64,000 nt of DNA from Imbricaverruca yamaguchii (lineage: Eukaryota > Arthropoda > Thecostraca > Neoverrucidae). This document shows positions 57,364 through 64,000 of the stretch, piece after piece. Position numbers and translations under genes: made by a program. How positions within the stretch are numbered: the stretch's first letter is position 1; every line of letters begins with the position of its first letter. The notes beneath the pieces are model-generated. The model ran no database searches. It saw only the letters and a program-made list of their open reading frames with translations, and was not told the origin of the DNA. Location: contig JAOTOL010001511.1 in the NCBI GenBank assembly GCA_034440575.1, positions 1,352,001 through 1,416,000 of the forward strand, read 5' to 3'.

Positions 57364-57381
57364 ACTACCAAAAGTGGTCAG

Positions 57382-58480
57382 TCATCGACTGGTTTCGCAA
57401 TTGTATTCACCCAGTTCTGCTCGACATGTAAATAATTAACATTGCCTAATTGTGGCGAAAATTTTCCAAATTTATCGCCTCAATCAGCAACTTACGAAAT
57501 GTATCGTTCCCCTCACAATTCTGTTTTGTTCATAAGAGTGCATCGCAAAAATGCAGGGCTGACCTGCTTTTCAGACACTCAAAACATCTATGATTTAACA
57601 ACAATCATCTGAGCCACTGTGAAAGGAAGTTTTACTTGCACTATCTTCAACCCAATATCTATTGTCTGGTGTACCTAGGAGCAAAATGTCGGCTCTTAGA
57701 TCAACCCTAGGTCATTCCATAGCTACCGTGGTTATTCTGGTTTTAATGAGGTTCACTAAAACGTACCCAGGGGTCATACAAATTATCTGAGAGTTTGCAG
57801 AGCTTGCATTAAATTCGTACCATATGACTATGGTTACAACTTAGTTGTACTCAGGAGGCTATCTACTCCTATTTCCCTTTCCCTTCTGATGCATATTCTT
57901 AGTGCTAACATCAGATATTGTCCAAAAGTTCATCCATCTTGCTCAGCTGTTTGTATGCCCCTGTTTCCTTCTTATGCACGTGCAGATAGTTCGGCTTTAC
58001 CAGCTGATCTGTACGGTCGCTGCAAAAGTCAGTCTCGGTTTCCAGCTGTCTCCAACCTCTCCAACTCAGATTGGTTCCATGAAATCATATGTGGAATACC
58101 CCATAAGTGCAAGTAGCACAGTAGCAACAGGTTCCTGTGCTTATGTTGACTAACCATTAACTGTATTGGTGGTACGTTTTCTCTAAACAACCTTAAAGTT
58201 GTCATGGGTCACATTTCTTGCATTCATTTCTTTGCCTTTGCTCATCTATTCCCAGCAAGGCTCATGTTGACTTAATTCTAATAGTGTAAGCCGATTGACT
58301 TGAAACAAGCCCAAGTTCACCTATCTTGTACTGGCTTACACAAACTTATAAGCGTTTGTGTAACGTGCGTATTTACTTTAACTCACTGTTTCATTGACCA
58401 TGTTCTGGGACGCTGCATGACCGACGCAGTCGATGCGCCTTTAAACTCTAAAGACCAACCAATCACTGCTGACGCTGGCG
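57382..58480. other. STOML1 intron 1
   Basis: Unique-looking intron sequence with no element recognised. Around 58420-58480 it changes into the GC-rich junction array. Confidence 0.55.
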
Positions 58481-58486
58481 ACCTTC

Positions 58487-58994
58487 TGACGTCACTGTCC
58501 TACGTGTCCAGTGGCAGACGTCAGCTGTCTGACCCGGCCTGTGACGTCACTGTCCTCCGTGTCCAGTGGCCGACGCCAGCTGTCTGGCCCGGCCTGTGAC
58601 GTCACTGTCCTCCGTGTCCAGTGGCCGACGCCAGCTGTCTGGCCCGGCCTGTGACGTCACTCGTCCTCCGTGTCCAGTGGCCGACGCCAGCTGTCTGGCC
58701 CGCCCTGTGACGTCACTGTCCTCCGTGTCCAGTGGCCGACGCCAGCTGTCTGGCCCGGCTGGTGACGGCCGCCCTGTGACGTCACTGTCCTCTGTGTCCA
58801 GTGGCCGACGCCAGCTGTCTGGCCCGGCTGGTGACGGCCGCCCTGTGACGTCACTGTCCTACGTGTCCAGTGGCCGACGCCAGCTGTCTGGCCCGCCCTG
58901 TGACGTCACTGTCCTCCGTGTCCAGTGGCCGACGCCAGCTGTCTGGCCCGGCTGGTGACGGCCGCCCTGTGACGTCACTGTCCTCCGTGTCCAG
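58487..58994. repeat. Array of eight copies of a STOML1 3' splice junction
   Basis: Units of 54-69 bases contain TGTGACGTCACTGTCCTCCG, the acceptor TGTCCAG and then TGGCCGACGCCAGCTGTCTG, which is the first 20 bases of the exon at 58995. Longer units (58741, 58801 and 58921 lines) add a further 24 exon bases (GCCCGGCTGGTGACGGCC...). The most upstream copy is the most diverged. Every unit also carries a TGACGTCA palindrome. Confidence 0.92.
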
Positions 58995-59251
58995 TGGCCG
59001 ACGCCAGCTGTCTGGCCCGGCTGGTGACGGCCGCCCTGCTGGCGCTGGTGTACGCGCTGGTGCTGGCGACGCTGCCAGTGACCGGCTGGTGGACGGTGCG
59101 GCGCGTGCAGCGGTGGCAGCGGCTGGTGGTGTTCCGCGTTGGCCGGGCGCTGGCGATGCGCGGCCCCGGCTGGACCCTGCTGCTGCCCTGGCTGGACGTC
59201 CACCACACGGTGGACCTGCGCAACAAAGCGATCCTGGTGCCGCCGCAGCAG
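58995..59251 (+). CDS. STOML1: Stomatin-like 1, exon with hairpin helix and SPFH start
   Basis: Starting at TGGCCGAC after TGTCCAG, the frame reads VADASCLARLVTAALLALVY, then TLPVTGWWTVRRVQRWQRLV. It continues VFRVGRALAMRGPGWTLLLP and WLDVHHTVDLRNKAILVPPQ. It matches STOML1: SCL, the membrane hairpin, F-P-I/V-S/T-G-W, R-x-I/V-V-F-R-x-G-R, G-P-G-x-x-x-L-L-P and D-L-R. Stomatin-like 1 is a membrane-hairpin SPFH protein that in nematodes (UNC-24) works with MEC-2 type stomatins. The exon ends in phase 0 at CAGCAG/GTACGG. A usable acceptor is repeated eight times upstream. Confidence 0.88.
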
Positions 59252-59649
59252 GTACGGGCACGCCATGTTCTGCCGCAGCCACCCGACCTCCGCCGCTAGT
59301 CTGTACTGTTGGTGTGCATCTGTGAATATCTGATCAACATTATATGACGTGCTATCTGATGAAAGGTGGCCTTTCTTCTCTGAGAGAACATGCGCTGCTC
59401 CGGTGGAGTTCTTTTCCATATTTCAAGTGCCAGCTTTGCCTGCTAAGACATTCAAAAACAGTATTTGCAGTTAGAAGGCCCTTTATCCGATTCGTATCCA
59501 AGGACCACATGGCAGCAAATGTGGCTTTGCGACCAGTTTCCTCTTCATACTTTTGCTAGAAATGTTTGCATTATGCGGATACGGGTGGGTGAGCTCTTAA
59601 ATATGGTCAATTGTGAGAATAATGATATGCCTGAGTGCATGTTTGCTCC
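59252..59649. other. STOML1 intron 2, unique part
   Basis: No element recognised before the array begins at about 59650. Confidence 0.55.
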
Positions 59650-62402
59650 AGAGGTTACTCCAGCTGATCACCTGTGACGGCGCTGTGGTGGAGCTCGGTG
59701 TCAGGTGCTGTACCGGACCTCTGTTGTGACATCTCCAGCTGATCACCTGTGACGGCGCTGTGCCGGAGCTCGGTGTCAGATGCTGTACCGGACCTCTGTT
59801 GTGACGTCTCCAGCTGATCACCTGTGACGGTGTGGTGGAGCTCGGTGTCAGGTGCTGTACCGGACCTCTGTTGTGACGTCTCCAGCTGATCACCTGTGAC
59901 GGTGTGCTGGAGCTCGGTGTCAGGTGCTGTACCGGACGTCTGTTGTGACGTCTCCAGCTGATCACCTGTGACGGTGTGCTGGAGCTCGGTGTCAGATGCT
60001 GTACCGGACTCTGTTGTGACGTCTCCAGCTGATCGCCTGTTGTGACGTCTCCAGTTGATCACCTGTTGTGACGTCTCCAGTTGATTACCTGACGGCGCTG
60101 TGGTGGAGCTCGGCGGTGTCAGGATGCTGTACCGGACCCTGTTGTGACGTCTCCAGTTGATCACCTGTGACGCTGTGGTGGAGCTCGGCGGTGTCAGATG
60201 CTGTACCGGACCTCTGTTGTGACGTCTCCAGCTGATCACCCGTGACGCTGTGCTGGAGCTCGGTGTCAGATGCTGTACCGGACCTCTGTTGTGACGTCTC
60301 CAGCTGATCACCTGTGACGGTGTTGTGGTGGAGCTCGGTGTCAGGTGCTGTACCGGACCTCTGTTGTGACGTCTCCAGCTGATCACCTGTTGTGACGTCT
60401 CCAGCTGATCACCTGTTGTGACGTCTCCAGTTGATTACCTGTGACGGTGTGGTGGAGCTCGGTGTCAGATGCTGTACCGACCTCTGTTGTGACGTCTACA
60501 CCTGTTGTGACGTCTCCAGTTGATCACCTGTTGTGACGTCTCCAGTTGATCACCTGTGACGGCGCTGTGGTGGAGCTCGGTGTCAGGTGCTGTACCGGAC
60601 CTCTGTTGTGACATCTACAGCTGATCTCTGTGACGTCTCCAGCTGATCACCTGTGACGGCGCTGTGGTGGAGCTCGGTGTCAGGTGCTGTACCGGACCTC
60701 TGTTGTGACATCTCCAGCTGATCACCTGTGACGGTGTGGTGGAGCTCGGTGTCAGATGCTGTACCGGACCTCTGTTGTGACGTCTCCAGCTGATCACCTG
60801 TTGTGACGTCTCCAGCTGATCACCTGCTGTGACGTCTCCAGCTGATCACCTGTTGTGACGTCTCCAGCTGATCACCTGTTGTGACGTCTCCAGCTGATCA
60901 CCTGTTGTGACGTCTCCAGCTGATCACCTGTTGTGACGTCTCCAGCTGATCACCTGCTGTGACGTCTCCAGCTGATCACCTGTTGTGACGTCTCCAGCTG
61001 ATCACCTGTTGTGACGTCTCCAGCTGATCACCTGTGACGGCGCTGTGGTGGAGCTCGGTGTCAGATGCTGTACCGGACCTCTGTTGTGACGTCTCCAGCT
61101 GATCACCTGATGTGACGTCTCCAGCTGATCACCTGTTGTGACGTCTCCAGCTGATCACCTGTTGTGACGTCTCCAGCTGGTCACCTGATGGGGCGTCTCC
61201 AGCTGATCACCTGTTGTGACGTCTCCAGCTGATTACCTGTTGTGACGTCTCCAGCTGATCACCTGTTGTGACGTCTCCAGTTGATTACCTGTGACGGTGT
61301 GGTGGAGCTCGGTGTCAGATGCTGTACCGGACCTCTGTTGTGACATCTCCAGCTGATCACCTGTGACGGTGTGGTGGAGCTCGGTGTCAGGTGCTGTACC
61401 GGACCTCTGTTGTGACGTCTCCAGTTAATCACCTGTTGTGACGTCTCCAGTTGATCACCTGTTGTGACGTCTCCAGCTGATCACCTGTTGTGACATCTCC
61501 AGCTGATCACCTGTTGTGACATCTCCAGTTGATTACCTGTTGTGATGTCTCCAGTTAATCACCTGTTGTGACGTCTCCAGTTGATCACCTGTTGTGACGT
61601 CTCCAGCTGATCACCTGTTGTGACGTCTCCAGCTGATCACCTGTTGTGACGTCTCCAGTTGATTACCTGCTGTGACGTCTCCAGCTGATCACCTGTTGTG
61701 ACGTCTCCAGTTGATTACCTGTTGTGATGTCTCCAGTTAATCACCTGTTGTGACGTCTCCAGTTGATCACCTGTTGTGACGTCTCCAGCTGATCACCTGT
61801 TGTGACGTCTCCAGCTGATCACCTGTTGTGACGTCTCCAGTTGATTACCTGCTGTGACGTCTCCAGCTGATCACCTGCTGTGACGTCTCCAGCTGATCAC
61901 CTGTTGTGACGTCTCCAGCTGGTCACCTGCTGTGACGTCTCCAGCTGATCACCTGTTGTGACGTCTCCAGTTGATCACCTGTTGTGACGTCTCCAGCTGA
62001 TCACCTGTGACGGCGCTGTGGTGGAGCTCGGCGCCGAGGTGCTGTACCGGACCTCTGTTGTGACGTCTCCAGCTGATCACCTGTTGTGACGTCTCCAGCT
62101 GATCACCTGTTGTGACGTCTCCAGCTGATCACCTGTGACGGCGCTGTGGTGGAGCTCGGCGCCGAGGTGCTGTACCGGACCTCTGTTGTGACGTCTCCAG
62201 CTGATCACCTGTTGTGACGTCTCCAGCTGATCACCTGATGTGACGTCTCCAGCTGATCACCTGTTGTGACGTCTCCAGCTGATCACCTGTTGTGACGTCT
62301 CCAGTTGATCACCTGTGACGGTGTGGTGGAGCTCGGTGTCAGGTGCTGTACCGGACCTCTGTTGTGACGTCTCCAGCTGATCACCTGTTGTGACGTCTCC
62401 AG
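59650..62402. repeat. 2.75 kb array of a STOML1 3' splice junction
   Basis: Two interleaved units occur. The short one (26 bases) reads TTGTGACGTCTCCAGCTGAT plus CACCTG. The long one (about 75 bases) adds TGACGGCGCTGTGGTGGAGC, TCGGTGTCAGGTGCTGTACC and GGACCTCTG. Both begin with the intron end GTGACGTCTCCAG and continue with the first 11 or about 57 bases of the exon at 62403. Units near the exon (about 62030 and 62158) share its exact TCGGCGCCGAGGTG, while distant units have TCGGTGTCAGGTG. More than sixty CTCCAG acceptors are present. Confidence 0.95.
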
Positions 62403-62558
62403 TTGATCACCTGTGACGGCGCTGTGGTGGAGCTCGGCGCCGAGGTGCTGTACCGGATCTGCGACCCGCTCACGTTCGTCGGCGCCTGTGTCGACCCGTC
62501 GATGCTGCTCCGCTCCCTGGCCAAGACGACACTGGTCAGCACGCTGTCTGCGCAGGAG
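62403..62558 (+). CDS. STOML1: Stomatin-like 1, SPFH-domain exon
   Basis: The exon encodes LITCDGAVVELGAEVLYRIC then DPLTFVGACVDPSMLLRSLA and KTTLVSTLSAQE. It matches the SPFH segment of STOML1 in which D-G-A-V-x-x-V/L-G-A-x-V-x-x-R-I-x-D-P is conserved. It is 52 codons, phase 0 at both ends, with acceptor GACGTCTCCAG and donor GTAGGC. The exon's own 5' end is the terminal unit of the 2.75 kb array. Confidence 0.9.
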
Positions 62559-63905
62559 GTAGGCCACTGTTGGTCTGTGTACACGTGCTGTGCGTGAAAA
62601 CAAAACATGATTTGTTAAACTTTTTTTGCAGGCGTTTTCCTTTCGTTTACCTAACCTGTACTTCTTGTTGTGATGTTAGCATGGTCGAATATGGTCAGAC
62701 TGGATCGTTGCCATGTTTCATGGCATTCAGTAAGTGTTGTAAGTAACCGCCAGATGTTCTGAAGTAAATTACGCCGCCACGCGGAGATATGCTACGACGC
62801 TGGTGATGATATAATGCTCAACCCTTGTTAAGGAATCTACAAGAGCTATATTGTAAAGCTACAAATGTGTAAGTTGGAAGAAAAAAAACCATGTTATCTG
62901 GCGTCTTCTTTGTTCAATTCCATCGTCGTTCTATTTTGCACTGATTAGTGCAGTACAGTAATGTGCAATAATGTAATATGTAGGAAGTGCCCAACACACG
63001 ATTATTGAAACGAGAGGAAGCTTTTCATCATGTGCATGTCTTCGTGGCACGTTATGTATACAGTGACAAAGACGCGTATGTTTGTATTACGATAGGGATT
63101 CGACTGTACGTCCATGTAAATGATGCTCACAGGCAGAATGAAAACATAATTCTGTTACATTTTGTGAGGCCAGCAAGGATGAACATGGTCGGATGTTTCG
63201 ATTGCCAGATCACCTGATGCTCCGCGGTAAAATTTCATTGTCACACGTAGGTAAGCGTATGGTTGACCTATCGGTACTGGAGACCTTGAATTTTGTGAAA
63301 TTTGTTAAGGCATGCTTCAGGACTTACATCAGTAAATTTTACCTACTCTTTGTTGAGCAAACGTTTGCCGTCGCCTGTGAGAACGGAACCTGACTCGGCA
63401 CGACATCCGGCCGCAGTTGAGGATCGAGGTGAATTGTTGATGGCGGCGGTGCTGGCCAGGATTCGCTCGGATCCAGGAGCACGATGCACCGTGATCGGAG
63501 GCGCGATCCCATGCATCGTGCCTGAATCGCACGTTGCATGGGATCGGCCGTGATTAGGTTGCCAAACGAATTCGGAAGAGGAATCCAGAATTCACTCAGT
63601 TACACTATTTGTTGCATCAGGTAATGTGGGTGTTGTTGCTCGCGGGATTTACGTGAGGGCAGTTGTAAGCAGCTAACTTTGTGACCAAAGTATGTGTGTG
63701 CCACGGGTTTACCTGGCCCGGCAGGCAGCTGCTGTTAGCTGGCCGCTTGGCAGCTGGGCAACCGGCCGCTGGACAGCCGACCGCTGGACAGCGGGGCATC
63801 TCACCTGACTCACAACGGTGAACGTAGTCTGTTTTGCGGTGGCATTACGTTGCCGCGCGTGCGAACGTCGGTACGTCCTCACGATGTCTTGTTTATGTCT
63901 TGCAG
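62559..63905. other. STOML1 intron 3
   Basis: No tandem array or element recognised. Contains a short GATCGGAGGCGCGATC/GCATGGGATCGG inverted-like stretch near 63490-63550. The acceptor reads GTCTTGCAG at 63897-63905. Confidence 0.6.
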
Positions 63906-64000
63906 CTCTCTGTGATTGTCAAAAGGAGTTCTGAAGTGGAGGAAACTGTACTGCTGAGCATCAACAGCCAAATCAAGGACTGGGGAATGGAGGCGTCTGC
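63906..64000 (+). CDS. STOML1: Stomatin-like 1, next exon (cut by window edge)
   Basis: The exon begins in phase 0 and encodes LSVIVKRSSEVEETVLLSIN then SQIKDWGMEAS. This matches the SPFH helix before L-L-x-x-I-N-x-x-x-x-x-W-G-x-E-V in STOML1. The remaining SPFH sequence and any C-terminal SCP2-like domain lie beyond the right edge. Confidence 0.85.

Noticed and set aside
59650..62402. CRISPR-like repeat array
   Set aside because: There are no unique spacers. Units are contiguous and derived from an exon junction in a eukaryotic gene.

Overview
The window is nuclear DNA of an animal. Coding sequence is split into short GC-rich exons with GT-AG borders and consistent phases. Introns are long and full of LINEs, tRNA-derived SINEs and minisatellites. 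The protein families (SLC17 transporter, cytosolic aspartate aminotransferase, TMEM216, CDC26, POT1, stomatin-like 1) are metazoan. An invertebrate, perhaps an arthropod or crustacean, is my best guess. The species cannot be named from the sequence alone.

Layout: (1) 0.6-8.3 kb, minus strand: seven consecutive exons of an SLC17-type (sialin/phosphate cotransporter-like) MFS transporter. Its 3' end lies off the left edge and its first exon was not found. (2) 9-18.4 kb: mostly non-coding, with minisatellites, a compound microsatellite and a minus-strand CR1-like LINE that carries a 0.2 kb inverted repeat. (3) 18.6-31.3 kb, plus strand: a seven-exon cytosolic aspartate aminotransferase gene (GOT1). 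A second LINE copy lies in intron 1 and a 1.6 kb 24-bp minisatellite in intron 2. An apparent one-base deletion sits in exon 6. A decayed copy of its last exon and 3'UTR follows at about 32.3-32.8 kb. (4) 33.8-35.1 kb, minus strand: single-exon TMEM216-like and CDC26-like genes. (5) 36.3-41.4 kb: a third LINE and a 3.2 kb foldback structure made of 154-bp repeats. (6) 46.3-51.4 kb, plus strand: a POT1-like telomere protein in two coding exons, with an extra N-terminal OB-like region and in-frame minisatellites. (7) 52.1-53.4 kb: a broken transposon-associated gene. (8) 56.7-64 kb, plus strand: four exons of a stomatin-like 1 (STOML1/UNC-24) gene that continues off the right edge.

The most striking pattern is that several tandem arrays are built from copies of exon-intron junctions. 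The arrays before the SLC17 exon at 5850, the POT1 exon at 50525 and the STOML1 exons at 58995 and 62403 each repeat the last bases of the intron, the AG acceptor and the first 10-60 bases of the exon. The real exon is the terminal unit. Two SLC17 donors show a weaker version of the same thing. Each array therefore places many candidate 3' splice sites in front of the true one.

CpG content is also mosaic. CpG-rich exons and arrays alternate sharply with almost CpG-free stretches (about 20.5-23.8, 34.2-36.2, 45.6-46.3 and 54.8-57.1 kb), which suggests germline methylation domains. The genes do not form an operon or shared pathway. They are neighbours with unrelated housekeeping, ciliary, cell-cycle and telomere roles.
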